From Chimaeribacter coloradensis (GTDB lineage Bacteria; Pseudomonadota; Gammaproteobacteria; Enterobacterales; Enterobacteriaceae), in NCBI RefSeq assembly GCF_002858715.1, contig NZ_PJZH01000001.1:248001-312000 (forward strand): a DNA stretch of 64,000 bases, given 5' to 3'. The notes beneath the pieces were generated by a model. That model was given only the letters and a program-made list of their open reading frames with translations. It ran no database searches and was not told the origin of the DNA. Positions 37,890 through 47,758 of this stretch are shown here, piece after piece. Both the position numbers and the translations under genes were made by a program. Within the stretch, counting starts at the first letter, position 1, and each line of letters starts with the position of its first letter.

Positions 37890-39131
37890 GTGTCTAAGCG
37901 TCGAGTTGTTGTGACCGGACTGGGCATGTTGTCTCCTGTCGGCAATACTGTAGAGTCCACGTGGAAAGCTCTCCTTGCCGGTCAGAGCGGCATCAGCCTA
38001 ATCGACCATTTCGATACTACTGCCTATGCAACGCGTTTTGCCGGCTTAGTAAAGGATTTTAACTGTGAAGATTTCATCTCGCGTAAAGATGCACGCAAGA
38101 TGGACGCCTTCATTCAATATGGAGTTGCGGCCGGTATTCAGGCCATGCAGGATTCCGGTATTCAGGTCACTGAAGAGAATGCAACGCGTTTTGGCGCGGC
38201 CATTGGTTCCGGCATCGGCGGGTTGGGTCTGATTGAAGAGAACCATACCGCACTGGTCAATGGTGGCCCCCGCAAAATCAGCCCGTTCTTCGTTCCTTCC
38301 ACCATCGTCAACATGATCGCCGGTCACCTGAGCATCATGTATGGCCTGCGTGGCCCGAGCATCTCCATTGCGACAGCCTGTACCTCCGGTGTGCATAACA
38401 TCGGCCATGCCGCGCGTATCATCGCCTATAACGATGCTGACGTGATGCTGGCAGGCGGCGCAGAGAAAGCCAGTACCCCGCTGGGCGTGGGCGGCTTCGG
38501 TGCGGCACGCGCACTCTCTACCCGCAATGAAGACCCGCAGGCGGCCAGCCGCCCGTGGGATAAAGATCGTGATGGTTTTGTGCTGGGTGACGGCGCAGGC
38601 ATCATGGTACTGGAAGAGTATGAACATGCGAAAAAGCGCGGCGCGAAAATCTATGCAGAAGTCGTTGGCTTCGGCATGAGCAGCGACGCCTATCACATGA
38701 CGTCACCGCCGGAAGATGGCGCAGGCGCCGCCATGGCGATGAAAAACGCCCTGCTGGATTGCGGCCTGACCCCTCAGCACATCGGTTACATCAACGCGCA
38801 CGGCACGTCGACCCCTGCGGGTGACAAGGCTGAGGCGCAGGCGGTGAAATCGGTGTTTGGCGAAGAAGCCAAGCGCGTGATGGTCAGCTCCACCAAATCG
38901 ATGACCGGCCACCTGCTGGGTGCAGCAGGCGCAGTGGAGTCTATCTTTACGGTGCTGGCGCTGCGTGACCAGGTAGTCCCACCGACCATCAACCTGGATA
39001 ATCCGGATGAAGGGTGTGATCTGGACTTCGTGCCGCATGAGGCGCGTCAGGTAAGCGATCTGGAATATACCTTGTGCAACTCGTTTGGCTTTGGCGGCAC
39101 CAACGGCTCGTTGGTATTCCGTCGGGTATAA
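37890..39131 (+). CDS. fabF: 3-oxoacyl-ACP synthase II FabF
   Basis: 413 residues from GTG 37890 with TGGAGG upstream, same length as in E. coli. Catalytic Cys164 ([12 protein letters not shown]), His in [11 protein letters not shown] and His in [13 protein letters not shown]. Elongates acyl chains, including palmitoleate to cis-vaccenate. The next-upstream in-frame ATG (37848) lacks family sequence. Confidence 0.96.
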   Translation: MSKRRVVVTGLGMLSPVGNTVESTWKALLAGQSGISLIDHFDTTAYATRFAGLVKDFNCEDFISRKDARKMDAFIQYGVAAGIQAMQDSGIQVTEENATRFGAAIGSGIGGLGLIEENHTALVNGGPRKISPFFVPSTIVNMIAGHLSIMYGLRGPSISIATACTSGVHNIGHAARIIAYNDADVMLAGGAEKASTPLGVGGFGAARALSTRNEDPQAASRPWDKDRDGFVLGDGAGIMVLEEYEHAKKRGAKIYAEVVGFGMSSDAYHMTSPPEDGAGAAMAMKNALLDCGLTPQHIGYINAHGTSTPAGDKAEAQAVKSVFGEEAKRVMVSSTKSMTGHLLGAAGAVESIFTVLALRDQVVPPTINLDNPDEGCDLDFVPHEARQVSDLEYTLCNSFGFGGTNGSLVFRRV

Positions 39132-39160
39132 AAAACGACAACGCTCAGGCGAGAAGCATC

Positions 39161-39188
39161 CTAAGCCCGGCTCTGCCGGGCTTTTTTA
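39161..39188 (+). terminator. Terminator after fabF
   Basis: Stem AAGCCCGGC / GCCGGGCTT with a TCT loop and six T. Confidence 0.9.
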
Positions 39189-39294
39189 TGGGCGCAGGAT
39201 CCTGTGGGCGGGGCTGCTGCAGGAACCTCTGCGGCAATGCTCAGTCTCAGTTACCAGGCGCGCGCCCATAACAGAACCTGCCCGGAGGACTCAG

Positions 39295-40095
39295 ATGTAT
39301 TGGCTCAATGGCCACCCTGCGACGGACATCGCTCTCAGCGATCGCGCAGTACAGTTTGGTGATGGCTGCTTTACCACCGCCCGCGTGCTTGACGGCCATG
39401 TGCAGTGGCTGCCTGCGCATATCGCGCGGCTGCAACGCGGTGCCGCAGCCCTGATGATCTCAGGCGTGGACTGGCAGGCCCTGACGCAGGAGATGGTACA
39501 GGCGGCAGAGGAACAGGGGCAGGGCGTGCTGAAAGCGGTGATTACCCGCGGCAGCGGCGGGCGGGGCTACAGCCCGGCCGGTTGCCTTCAGCCCACGCGT
39601 ATCGTTACAACATCCTTGTACCCGGCGCACTATGGTGCCTGGCGTGAGCGCGGCGTCACGCTGTCCGTCAGCCCGGTCGCGCTGGCGCAGAGTCCTTTGC
39701 TGGCCGGCATTAAACACCTCAACCGGCTGGAGCAGGTGATGATCCGCATGCATCTTGAGCAGACAACCGCCGACGAGGCGCTGGTGCTTGACACCTCCGG
39801 GATGCTGGTGGAATGCTGTGCGGCTAATTTATTCTGGCGTAGCGGGCGGCGGGTAATGACGCCGGACGTCACCCTTTCCGGGGTAGACGGGGTTATGCGC
39901 CAGCATATTCTGGCGCTGCTGGCAGACCACCCCGACTATCAGGCAGAGATCGTGCGCGCGCCGCCGGCGGCGCTGGCAGAGGCAGAAGAAGTTTTTATCT
40001 GTAATGCCCTGATGCCGCTGCTGCCGGTCAATGCCATCGGTGAGTGGCGTTATCAATCGCGGGCGCTCTGCCAGACGCTGATTCCTTATTGTTAA
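39295..40095 (+). CDS. pabC: Aminodeoxychorismate lyase PabC
   Basis: 266 residues from ATG 39295 with GGAGGA upstream. Fold-type IV PLP enzyme: FGDGCFTTARV, the PLP-binding lysine in IKHLNRLEQV and the ADEALVLDTSGMLVECCAANLFW block. It forms p-aminobenzoate and pyruvate from 4-amino-4-deoxychorismate for folate. First of a tight pabC-mltG-tmk-holB-ycfH series. A 70-residue upstream open extension running from within fabF is rejected. Confidence 0.95.
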   Translation: MYWLNGHPATDIALSDRAVQFGDGCFTTARVLDGHVQWLPAHIARLQRGAAALMISGVDWQALTQEMVQAAEEQGQGVLKAVITRGSGGRGYSPAGCLQPTRIVTTSLYPAHYGAWRERGVTLSVSPVALAQSPLLAGIKHLNRLEQVMIRMHLEQTTADEALVLDTSGMLVECCAANLFWRSGRRVMTPDVTLSGVDGVMRQHILALLADHPDYQAEIVRAPPAALAEAEEVFICNALMPLLPVNAIGEWRYQSRALCQTLIPYC

Positions 40096-40109
40096 CCAAT
40101 GGCTGTTGA

Positions 40110-41132
40110 ATGAAGAAGAAACTCAGAGTTGTTGTTTTACTGATCGCGGCGCTGTTGGCGGCCGCGGTGTTTATTTACCAGCGCGCGGAAGACTTTGCCG
40201 GCCAGCGGCTGGCCATCAGCCAGGAAACTATTTTTACCCTGCCGGCCAGCACCGGCCGCACCGGCCTGGAAGCGCTGCTGACGGAGCAAAAGGTGCTGGC
40301 ACCCAGCCCGTGGTTTGCCTGGCTGCTGCGGATTGAGCCTTCACTGGCAAACGTGAAAGCCGGCACCTTCCGCTTCACGCCGGGCATGACGGTCCGTGAC
40401 ATGCTGGCGCTGCTGGTCAGCGGTAAAGAGGCGCAGTTCGCGCTTCGCCTGATCGAAGGGCTGCGCCTGCATGACTGGTTACAGGTCATGCAGGCAGCGC
40501 CTTATCTGAAACATCAGCTCACAGGCAAAGACGAGGCGGCCATCGCCGCCGCGCTGGGCATGAAGCCCGGTGAACCGGTAGAGGGGCGTCTCTACCCTGA
40601 CACCTACCTCTATACAGCAGGCATGAGCGATCTTTCGCTGCTCAAACGCGCTTATACGCGGATGCAGAAAACGGTAGAGGAGATCTGGTCACAACGTGCA
40701 CCTAATCTGCCCTACAAAACGCCGAACGATCTGTTGACCATGGCCTCAATTATTGAAAAAGAGACGGCCGTCAGTGACGAGCGGGATGAAGTGGCCTCGG
40801 TATTTATTAACCGTCTGCGCATCGGGATGCGCCTGCAAACTGACCCTACGGTGATTTACGGCATGGGCGAGGCCTACAAAGGCAATATCACCCGGAAAGA
40901 TCTGGAAACGCCGACGCCCTATAACACCTATGTGATCTCCGGGCTGCCGCCCACGCCGATCGCCATGCCGAGCCTGGCCTCGATGCAGGCAGCGGCCCAC
41001 CCGGCGAAAACCGCGTATCTCTACTTTGTCGCCAACGGCACAGGCGGGCACACCTTCAGCACCAACCTTGAAAACCATAACAAAGCGGTACAACGTTACC
41101 GTGAAATCCTGAAAACCAGTGCGGGGCGCTGA
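40110..41132 (+). CDS. mltG: Endolytic murein transglycosylase MltG (YceG)
   Basis: 340 residues. One N-terminal transmembrane anchor (about 5-22), a LysM-like domain, and the YceG catalytic domain with Glu in MASIIEKETAV, followed by RLRIGMRLQTDPTVIYG. Cuts nascent glycan strands within peptidoglycan, likely setting strand ends. Periplasmic face of the inner membrane. Fourteen bases after pabC, six before tmk. Confidence 0.95.
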   Translation: MKKKLRVVVLLIAALLAAAVFIYQRAEDFAGQRLAISQETIFTLPASTGRTGLEALLTEQKVLAPSPWFAWLLRIEPSLANVKAGTFRFTPGMTVRDMLALLVSGKEAQFALRLIEGLRLHDWLQVMQAAPYLKHQLTGKDEAAIAAALGMKPGEPVEGRLYPDTYLYTAGMSDLSLLKRAYTRMQKTVEEIWSQRAPNLPYKTPNDLLTMASIIEKETAVSDERDEVASVFINRLRIGMRLQTDPTVIYGMGEAYKGNITRKDLETPTPYNTYVISGLPPTPIAMPSLASMQAAAHPAKTAYLYFVANGTGGHTFSTNLENHNKAVQRYREILKTSAGR

Positions 41133-41138
41133 CAGACC

Positions 41139-41777
41139 ATGAACAGCAAATTTATTGTGATTGAGGGGCTGGAAGGCGCCGGAAAAACTACCGCCCGTGA
41201 CACCATTGTGGCGGCGCTGCACGAGGCCGGGATCACCGATCTGGTCTTTACCCGGGAGCCGGGCGGCACGCCGCTGGCCGAAAGCCTGCGTACCCTGATC
41301 AAAGAGGGCATTGAAGGCGAAGTCCTGACGGACAAAGCCGAAGTGCTGATGCTTTATGCCGCGCGGGTACAGCTGGTAGAAACCGTGATTAAACCGGCGC
41401 TGGCGCGCGGGGCGTGGGTGATTGGTGACCGGCACGATCTCTCCTCCCAGGCTTACCAGGGTGGCGGCCGGGGCATCGACCCGGTAATGATGGCCGCCCT
41501 GCGGGACATCGTATTAGGCGACTTCTGCCCCGATTTAACCCTCTACCTGGATCTGCCGCCCGCAGTTGGCCTGGAGCGCGCCCGCCAGCGTGGTGCACTC
41601 GACCGTATTGAACAGGAGTCGCTGGCGTTCTTTGAACGTACGCGTGCCCGTTATCAGGCGCTGGCCGCCGCCGACCCGCGTATTAAAACCATTGATGCCG
41701 CCCGCCCGCTGCCGGAGGTGTCCGCGCAGATCACCACCACCCTGCGTACCTGGCTGCAACAGGAAGGGCACGTCTGA
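41139..41777 (+). CDS. tmk: Thymidylate kinase
   Basis: 212 residues. P-loop [10 protein letters not shown] at residues 8-17, the DR(H) motif [19 protein letters not shown], and the LID arginines of the bacterial type-II enzyme ([14 protein letters not shown]). Phosphorylates dTMP. Its stop overlaps the holB start by one base. Confidence 0.96.
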   Translation: MNSKFIVIEGLEGAGKTTARDTIVAALHEAGITDLVFTREPGGTPLAESLRTLIKEGIEGEVLTDKAEVLMLYAARVQLVETVIKPALARGAWVIGDRHDLSSQAYQGGGRGIDPVMMAALRDIVLGDFCPDLTLYLDLPPAVGLERARQRGALDRIEQESLAFFERTRARYQALAAADPRIKTIDAARPLPEVSAQITTTLRTWLQQEGHV

Positions 41778-42772
41778 TGAACTGGTACCCGTGGCTGAAC
41801 GCGCCTTACCGCCAGCTGATTGCCCAGTACCAGGCCGGGCGCGGCCATCACGCCCTGTTGATCCACGCTGATGAGGGCAACGGGGATGATGCGCTGGTCT
41901 ATGGGCTGAGCCGCTGGCTGTTATGCCAGCACCCACAGGGCGAGAAAAGCTGCGGGGAGTGCCACAGTTGCCGCCTGATGCTGGCGGGGAACCACCCCGA
42001 CTGGCATGTGCTGACGCCGGAGAAAGGCAAGGCGAGCCTGGGGATTGACCGGGTACGGCAGGTGATTGACGGGCTCTACACCCATGCACAGCAGGGTGGG
42101 GCGAAGGTGGTCTGGCTGGCGCAGGCGGAGTGGCTGACAGAGGCCGCCGCCAACGCCCTATTAAAGACGCTGGAAGAGCCGCCGGAGAAGACCTATTTCC
42201 TGATCGGCTGCCGCACCCCCTCGCGCCTGCTGCCGACCCTGCGCAGCCGGTGCAGCTACTGGCACCTGCAAAACCCGCCGCTCTCCCTGAGCAGCCAGTG
42301 GATTCAGCGCCAGCAGCCGGTTGACCCCCAAAGCGTGGAGACCGCGCTGAAGCTCAGCCACGGCGCACCGCTGGCCGCCGCGGCGCTGTTACAGCCGGAG
42401 CGCTGGCAGCAGCGGCAGCAGCTCTGCCAGCAGCTGCACAGCCTGTTACCGGCGCGTGACATGCTGGCCCTGCTGCCGGTGCTTAACCACGAGGACGCGG
42501 CTGAGCGTCTACACTGGTTGTGCACGCTGTTGCTGGATGCCATGAAGTGGCAGCAGGGGGCTGCGGCCTACCTGCTCAACCAGGATCAGCAGCCGCTGGT
42601 GGCGATGCTGGCAGGCACACAGGGGCTGCGCTCCCTGCAAACGCTGATGCAGGGCTGGCTGACCTGCCGGCACCAATTGCTGACGGTCAATGCCGTCAAC
42701 CGTGAGCTGTTGCTCACCGAACACCTGCTGGCGTGGGAAGCGTTGCTTGCCGCGCCGGATTCTGCTTACTAA
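41777..42772 (+). CDS. holB: DNA polymerase III delta-prime subunit HolB
   Basis: 331 residues. A zinc-binding CGECHSCRL with an upstream Cys of the module, the degenerate P-loop and SRC-type region (LPTLRSRCSYW) of a clamp-loader subunit without ATPase, then the C-terminal collar domain. Works in the clamp loader with delta and gamma/tau. Overlaps tmk by one base, coupled translation. Confidence 0.95.
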   Translation: MNWYPWLNAPYRQLIAQYQAGRGHHALLIHADEGNGDDALVYGLSRWLLCQHPQGEKSCGECHSCRLMLAGNHPDWHVLTPEKGKASLGIDRVRQVIDGLYTHAQQGGAKVVWLAQAEWLTEAAANALLKTLEEPPEKTYFLIGCRTPSRLLPTLRSRCSYWHLQNPPLSLSSQWIQRQQPVDPQSVETALKLSHGAPLAAAALLQPERWQQRQQLCQQLHSLLPARDMLALLPVLNHEDAAERLHWLCTLLLDAMKWQQGAAAYLLNQDQQPLVAMLAGTQGLRSLQTLMQGWLTCRHQLLTVNAVNRELLLTEHLLAWEALLAAPDSAY

Positions 42773-42793
42773 CTGGTTGTCGAGTTTAAAATT

Positions 42794-43582
42794 ATGTTGT
42801 TAGTTGATTCACACTGCCATCTTGATGGGTTGAACTATCAGGATCTCCATACTGGCGTTGACGATGCCCTGGCGAAAGCCCACCAGCGCGATGTGAAATT
42901 TTTCCTGGCGGTGGCGACCACGCTGCCGGGCTACACCGCGATGCGCGAACTCGTGGGCGAGCGCCCGGATGTGGTCTTCTCCTGCGGCGTACACCCGCTG
43001 AATATGGAGGAGCCTTATGACGTGGAGACGCTGCGCCAGCTGGCTGCTGATGCCAGAGTGGTGGCGATGGGGGAGACCGGCCTGGACTACTACTACCAGA
43101 AAGAGAACCTGCATGTGCAACAGCAGTCATTCCGGGACCATATCCGCATCGGGCGTGAGCTGAACAAGCCGGTGATCGTCCATACCCGTGATGCGCGTGA
43201 AGATACGCTGGCTATCCTGCGGGAGGAGCAGGCGGATCAGTGCGGCGGCGTGCTGCACTGCTTTACGGAAGATCAGGCCACGGCGAAAGCGCTGCTGGAC
43301 CTGGGGTTCTACATCTCCTTCTCCGGTATTCTGACTTTCCGTAATGCGGAGCAGATCCGGGACGCCGCGCGCTACGTGCCGCTGGACCGCCTGCTGATTG
43401 AGACAGACTCCCCCTATCTGGCCCCGGTGCCGCACCGCGGCAAAGAGAACCAGCCTGCCTACGTGCGGGATGTGGCGGAGTATATGGCCGTGCTGAAAGG
43501 GGTGTCGCTGGAACAGCTGGCAGAAGCCACCACCCGAAACTTTTCCCAATTATTCCATGTGACACCGCCCTCCCTGGCCTAA
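42794..43582 (+). CDS. ycfH: TatD-family metal-dependent hydrolase YcfH
   Basis: 262 residues, TatD DNase fold. Metal ligands in DSHCHLD near the N-terminus, the Glu of GETGLDYYY, HTRDARED, and HCFT with ETDSPYLAPV. Family members act as 3'-5' DNases or RNases. Last gene of the pabC-holB run as in E. coli. RBS is weak, 21 bases after holB stop. Confidence 0.93.
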   Translation: MLLVDSHCHLDGLNYQDLHTGVDDALAKAHQRDVKFFLAVATTLPGYTAMRELVGERPDVVFSCGVHPLNMEEPYDVETLRQLAADARVVAMGETGLDYYYQKENLHVQQQSFRDHIRIGRELNKPVIVHTRDAREDTLAILREEQADQCGGVLHCFTEDQATAKALLDLGFYISFSGILTFRNAEQIRDAARYVPLDRLLIETDSPYLAPVPHRGKENQPAYVRDVAEYMAVLKGVSLEQLAEATTRNFSQLFHVTPPSLA

Positions 43583-43745
43583 CCTTTACCTGACCCTGCA
43601 CACGGCGCTTTATTTTCCGGTTCGTAATTAATACCGGATAAAACAGGGCGCCGCTGTGCTGTTTTAGCGGTTGCTTCGCGTTTCCCCTCCTTTTTCTGGA
43701 GAAAATTCATGCTGGAAATGAAAGATACATCTTTTATTTGTAGAA

Positions 43746-43763
43746 ACGTGACTGTTATCAAAC
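43746..43763. promoter_or_regulatory. Candidate CRP site of ptsG
   Basis: CGTGA-N6-TCAAA, agreeing with the CRP consensus TGTGA-N6-TCACA in 7 of 10 key positions and placed as expected for cAMP-CRP activation of ptsG. Confidence 0.5.
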
Positions 43764-43777
43764 ATTACAAACGGCAT

Positions 43778-43802
43778 TTATTTTACTCTTCGTAAAAATT
43801 AA
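43778..43802. promoter_or_regulatory. Candidate Mlc operator of ptsG
   Basis: ATTTTACTCTTCGTAAAAAT is a near-symmetric AT-rich element resembling Mlc boxes (TTATTTTAC..GTAATAA type) of E. coli ptsG. Mlc represses ptsG without glucose. Confidence 0.5.
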
Positions 43803-43910
43803 AGGGGCGCTTCAGACGCCCTGACAGCCGGGGCTTTCTCCCCCGTCCCGGCTGCACACCAGACCGCGCCATCTCTGCTGTCAGGTGCCAGTAGTACCAA
43901 AAGCACTATT

Positions 43911-43925
43911 ACTCAGGAGCACACT
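43911..43925 (+). promoter_or_regulatory. SgrS small-RNA pairing site in the ptsG leader
   Basis: ACTCAGGAGCACACT overlaps the ptsG ribosome-binding site. From memory, the SgrS core GUGUGACUGAGU pairs with ACUCAG and CACAC here, so translation block under glucose-phosphate stress should be conserved. The sgrS gene is not in this window. Confidence 0.65.
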
Positions 43926-43930
43926 CAATT

Positions 43931-45364
43931 ATGTTCAAGAATGCATTTGCCAACCTACAAAAAGTAGGTAAATCGCTAATGCTGCCGGTGTCGGTACTGC
44001 CCATTGCAGGTATTCTGCTCGGTGTCGGTTCCGCCAACTTCAGCTGGCTGCCGCTCGTGGTTTCCCATGTGATGGCGGAGGCGGGCGGTTCGGTGTTTGC
44101 CAATATGCCGCTGATCTTTGCTATCGGCGTCGCGCTTGGCTTTACCAATAACGATGGGGTTTCCGCACTGGCGGCGGTGGTGGCCTACGGCATCATGGTG
44201 AAAACGCTGGCCGTCGTAGCACCGTTGGTGCTGCACCTGCCGGCCGAAGAGATCGCAGCCAAACACCTGGCGGATACCGGCGTGCTCGGCGGGATTATCG
44301 CCGGGGCCATTGCGGCCTACATGTTTAACCGCTTCTACCGCATCCAGTTGCCGGAATACCTCGGCTTCTTCGCCGGTAAACGCTTTGTGCCGATTATCTC
44401 CGGCCTGGCAGCGATTATCCTGGGCGTGCTGCTCTCCTTCATCTGGCCGCCGGTGGGTACCGCGATTCAGACTTTCTCCCAATGGGCCGCATACCAGAAC
44501 CCGGTGGTGGCGTTCGGTATCTACGGGGTCATTGAGCGCGCGCTGGTGCCGTTCGGTCTGCACCATATCTGGAACGTACCTTTCCAGATGCAGATTGGCG
44601 AATATGTGAACGCAGCCGGCCAGGTCTTCCACGGCGATATTCCGCGCTACATGGCGGGTGACCCGGAAGCAGGCAAACTCTCCGGCGGCTTCCTGTTCAA
44701 AATGTACGGCCTGCCGGCTGCCGCGATTGCCATCTGGCACTCCGCGAAACCGGAAAACCGGGCAAAAGTGGGCGGTATCATGATCTCCGCTGCGCTGACC
44801 TCGTTCCTGACCGGGATCACCGAGCCGATCGAGTTCTCCTTCATGTTCGTGGCACCGGTGCTGTACGGCATCCACGCGATTCTGGCCGGTCTGGCGTTCC
44901 CGATCTGTATCCTGCTGGGTATGCGTGACGGTACCAGCTTCTCGCACGGCCTGATCGACTTCGTCGTGCTGAGTGGTAACAGCAGCAAAATCTGGCTGTT
45001 CCCGATCATCGGTATCATTTATGGCCTGATCTACTACACGATCTTCCGCGTACTGATCGCCAAGCTGAACCTGAAAACGCCGGGCCGTGAAGACACGAAC
45101 GGTGAGCGTTCCACCCAGAGCGGCAGCGAAATGTCTGCGGCACTGGTTACCGCATTCGGCGGCAAAGAGAACATCACCAACCTGGATGCCTGCATCACCC
45201 GTCTGCGCGTCAGCGTGGCGGATGTCTCTAAAGTAGACCAGGCGGGCCTGAAGAAACTGGGCGCAGCCGGGGTGGTCGTGGCCGGTTCCGGGGTCCAGGC
45301 GATTTTCGGCACCAAATCTGACAACCTCAAAACCGACATGGACGATTACATCCGTAATCACTGA
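43931..45364 (+). CDS. ptsG: Glucose-specific PTS enzyme IICB (PtsG)
   Basis: 477 residues. An EIIC domain of about ten helices (1-390) containing the conserved [17 protein letters not shown] sugar-site segment, and a C-terminal EIIB domain with phosphorylated Cys421 ([10 protein letters not shown]). Takes up and phosphorylates glucose. Same length as E. coli PtsG. Single-gene unit with its own terminator. Confidence 0.97.
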   Translation: MFKNAFANLQKVGKSLMLPVSVLPIAGILLGVGSANFSWLPLVVSHVMAEAGGSVFANMPLIFAIGVALGFTNNDGVSALAAVVAYGIMVKTLAVVAPLVLHLPAEEIAAKHLADTGVLGGIIAGAIAAYMFNRFYRIQLPEYLGFFAGKRFVPIISGLAAIILGVLLSFIWPPVGTAIQTFSQWAAYQNPVVAFGIYGVIERALVPFGLHHIWNVPFQMQIGEYVNAAGQVFHGDIPRYMAGDPEAGKLSGGFLFKMYGLPAAAIAIWHSAKPENRAKVGGIMISAALTSFLTGITEPIEFSFMFVAPVLYGIHAILAGLAFPICILLGMRDGTSFSHGLIDFVVLSGNSSKIWLFPIIGIIYGLIYYTIFRVLIAKLNLKTPGREDTNGERSTQSGSEMSAALVTAFGGKENITNLDACITRLRVSVADVSKVDQAGLKKLGAAGVVVAGSGVQAIFGTKSDNLKTDMDDYIRNH

Positions 45365-45692
45365 TGTCAGCTGGGGAGCAACAGAGGGAGGCGAAAGCCT
45401 CCCTTTTTTTATGCCTGCGTTGCCCGTTTATCACTCTGCGGTTTCTGTCCGCATCCCCTCTGCTCACCTCCAGGCACCGGCCATAATGGGGTGAAAACCG
45501 CTGTGATCCCGATCAACAGGTCAAATTAAATGCCGGGCGTTAGTTGGCGTTTAATTCCGGCATAACTAAAATTTGTCATGTTTTATGCATAAGCCCCTCA
45601 ATCACCATCACCATTGATCATTTTTATAAAAAGGCCTGCCGGATATGGGGCGCTTATTTTCACTCTGGTGATCTCTACGTTAAGGATGCGCG
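45365..45692. other. Intergenic region after ptsG
   Basis: After the ptsG terminator no gene is seen. The DNA becomes AT-rich from about 45530, which suits a promoter for the acyltransferase gene. In E. coli fhuE lies here; I see no remnant of it. Confidence 0.5.
45385..45410 (+). terminator. Terminator of ptsG
   Basis: Stem GGGAGGC / GCCTCCC with GAAA tetraloop and seven T. Confidence 0.93.
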
Positions 45693-46772
45693 GTGAAGAC
45701 AAAAATAGATACCCTTCAATACCTGAGAGCCTTTGCCGCCTTGCTGGTGGTGTTTAACCACACCTGGCCGGCAGGGGAGATCTCCCGCGCGCTAAGCCTG
45801 TCAGGCATCGGCGGGTTTGGGGTCGATATATTTTTTGTGATAAGCGGGTTTATTATGAGTTACACGCTTAAAGAGACCTTTATCAGTTCAAAAAAAACCG
45901 CGATAGATTTCCTGATAAAAAGGGCCATCAGGATCTACCCGGTTTACCTGATTTTAGTCACGCCCTATGTGCTGAAATATCTGGTAAACGCTCCTCATCT
46001 GGGCGAGGCGCTGTTCTCCTACACCCTGATCGGGAATTTACTGCTGCTGCCTTCGTTTACCAATGCGCCATACTACTACCCGTTATTAGGGGTCGCCTGG
46101 ACGCTGATGTACGAAATGTTTTTTTATTTCATCTATGCCGCCGCCATTCTGATGACCAAAAACAAGCGGCAGGCGATCCTCAGCGCCTGTGCGCTGATTT
46201 TTACTATGGTGCTGCTGGTGAACCTGTTTGAGCTGAAAGGGGCGCGCCTGAACTGGGTGAACTTCCAGTTTATGGTGGGCGACACGCTGATGATCGATTT
46301 TATCCTGGGCGCCTGCTGTTTCTTTATTCTGCGGGCGCAGTGGCCCCTCACTCTCCGCATTGAGTATGCCCTGGCAGGCGTGATAGGGCTGACGCTGGTG
46401 GCCGAGGCCATGACCCACTACGGGCTGCCGCGGCTGGTGACCTACGGCATGCCGGCCTTCTTTGTGGTGCTGCTGCTGTTGCAGGCCGGCGATTTCAAGG
46501 CGCATTCGCGCTGCAAGAAAACGCTGATGCTGCTGGGGGATGCCTCCTACAGCATCTATCTGCTGCATGTTAACTTTGCGTTTATCAGCCGAGTCCTGAC
46601 CAACAACACCCGCCTGAATGACGACCTCATCGGTATCACGATGTCTTTATGTGCGGTCTCCTGCGGCGTGCTTTTCCATGTGAAGATAGAAAAGCCGTTA
46701 ACCCGCAAAATCTCCTCCCTCTACCGGAACAAAGAGATGACGCTGGCGAGCGACCCGCTGGTCAAAGAGTAA
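45693..46772 (+). CDS. Acyltransferase-3 family membrane protein (ExoZ/OafA-type)
   Basis: 359 residues from GTG 45693 (AAGGAT upstream). About ten helices. Starts LQYLRAFAALLVVFNHTWPAG, with the family Arg and His, then GVDIFFVISGFIMSYTL and an FLIKRAIRIYPVY block; near the end DASYSIYLLHVNF. Such proteins move acetyl or other acyl groups to surface sugars or glucans. The closest type is exopolysaccharide or O-antigen O-acetylase, but no glycan genes are near, so the acceptor is unknown. It stands in the place of fhuE; its DNA is less GC-rich than the flanking housekeeping genes, which suggests acquisition. Confidence 0.85.
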   Translation: MKTKIDTLQYLRAFAALLVVFNHTWPAGEISRALSLSGIGGFGVDIFFVISGFIMSYTLKETFISSKKTAIDFLIKRAIRIYPVYLILVTPYVLKYLVNAPHLGEALFSYTLIGNLLLLPSFTNAPYYYPLLGVAWTLMYEMFFYFIYAAAILMTKNKRQAILSACALIFTMVLLVNLFELKGARLNWVNFQFMVGDTLMIDFILGACCFFILRAQWPLTLRIEYALAGVIGLTLVAEAMTHYGLPRLVTYGMPAFFVVLLLLQAGDFKAHSRCKKTLMLLGDASYSIYLLHVNFAFISRVLTNNTRLNDDLIGITMSLCAVSCGVLFHVKIEKPLTRKISSLYRNKEMTLASDPLVKE

Positions 46773-46993
46773 CGCCCGGCGCGTACGCCGTTTTCTCTCT
46801 ACACCGGCTGCTCCGCAGCCATTCATTACGCCTGCTTCATCGTGGCCGCGCCTGCCGGGCGGGCCACCACGGCCCGGCGGGGCTGCTCTTTTCTCCGGCA
46901 GTCAGCACCGAATGTATGGAATGAGGTTGAAAGAAATGGAAAAGGTCACTCATACTGCGTACATCATTCACGCGTTATTCAAGGACAACAGCC

Positions 46994-47344
46994 ATGGCCG
47001 AAGAGACAATTTTCAGTAAAATTATCCGCCGTGAAATCCCTGCGGATGTGGTTTATCAGGATGAGCTGGTCACCGCCTTCCGGGATATTTCGCCACAGGC
47101 ACCGACGCACATCCTGATTGTGCCGAACCTGCTGATCCCAACGGTCAACGATGTGGCTGCGGAGCACGAGCACGCCCTGGGGCGGATGTTTACCGTGGCA
47201 GCGAAAATTGCTGAGCAAGAGGGGATCGCGGAGGATGGCTACCGCCTGATCATGAATTGCAACCGGCATGGCGGCCAGGAGGTGTATCACATTCATATGC
47301 ACCTGGTGGGCGGCCGGGCGCTCGGCCCGATGCTGGCACGCTGA
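46994..47344 (+). CDS. hinT: Purine nucleoside phosphoramidase HinT
   Basis: 116 residues, HIT domain. The HIT motif H-x-H-x-H near the end ([11 protein letters not shown]) and the N-terminal [19 protein letters not shown] are conserved. Cleaves AMP-lysine and other phosphoramidates. First of the hinT-ycfL-lpoB-thiK-nagZ-ycfP series as in E. coli. Confidence 0.96.
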   Translation: MAEETIFSKIIRREIPADVVYQDELVTAFRDISPQAPTHILIVPNLLIPTVNDVAAEHEHALGRMFTVAAKIAEQEGIAEDGYRLIMNCNRHGGQEVYHIHMHLVGGRALGPMLAR

Positions 47345-47357
47345 CAGGAAGACAATT

Positions 47358-47738
47358 ATGCAGGTTTACAGGCGGGCGGGGCTGCTCCTGCTGCTAGGCA
47401 TCGCCCTGGCAGGGTGCAGTACGCCGCAGAAAATTGCGCTGAATAAACAGCAAACCGTGGTGATGGAGTCACCGGTGCTGACCGCAGGGATTATCGCCGG
47501 GAAGCCCACCATCGCCGACGCCTCCGGGCGCAAGAGTGCGGCAGCGGTGCTGTCGAACAGCCAGACGACGCCGGTAACCGTGCATTACCGTTTTTATTGG
47601 TACGATGCGCAGGGGCTGGATCTGCTGCCGTTACAGCCGCCGCGCACCATTACGCTCGCACCGGCATCAACGGCCACGATCTATTCGCTGATGGGCAACC
47701 TGGATGCCGACAGCGTGCGTCTTTATCTTTATCTTTAA
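47358..47738 (+). CDS. ycfL: YcfL lipoprotein
   Basis: 126 residues from ATG 47358 with AGGAAG upstream. A signal peptide ends in lipobox LAGC. The mature part carries VTVHYRFYWYDAQGLDLLP and ends VRLYLYL, as in E. coli YcfL. Function not defined; the place before lpoB suggests an envelope role. A 30-codon upstream open stretch inside hinT is rejected. Confidence 0.93.
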   Translation: MQVYRRAGLLLLLGIALAGCSTPQKIALNKQQTVVMESPVLTAGIIAGKPTIADASGRKSAAAVLSNSQTTPVTVHYRFYWYDAQGLDLLPLQPPRTITLAPASTATIYSLMGNLDADSVRLYLYL

Positions 47739-47758
47739 TCAGTTACCGGAGAGGGTAA

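Larger units (their letters stand above)
43583..43930. promoter_or_regulatory. ptsG upstream region
   Basis: 348 bases without a gene. It contains a nested palindrome (43603-43653), a second hairpin CCGCT...AGCGG (43651-43670), a CRP-like site, an Mlc-like site and the SgrS-pairing leader, given as separate entries. The ptsG promoter should lie between about 43750 and 43830. Confidence 0.6.

Noticed and set aside
43976-45361. 461-residue minus-strand frame
   Set aside because: Shadow of ptsG; no signal or domain, while the plus strand is a certain PtsG.
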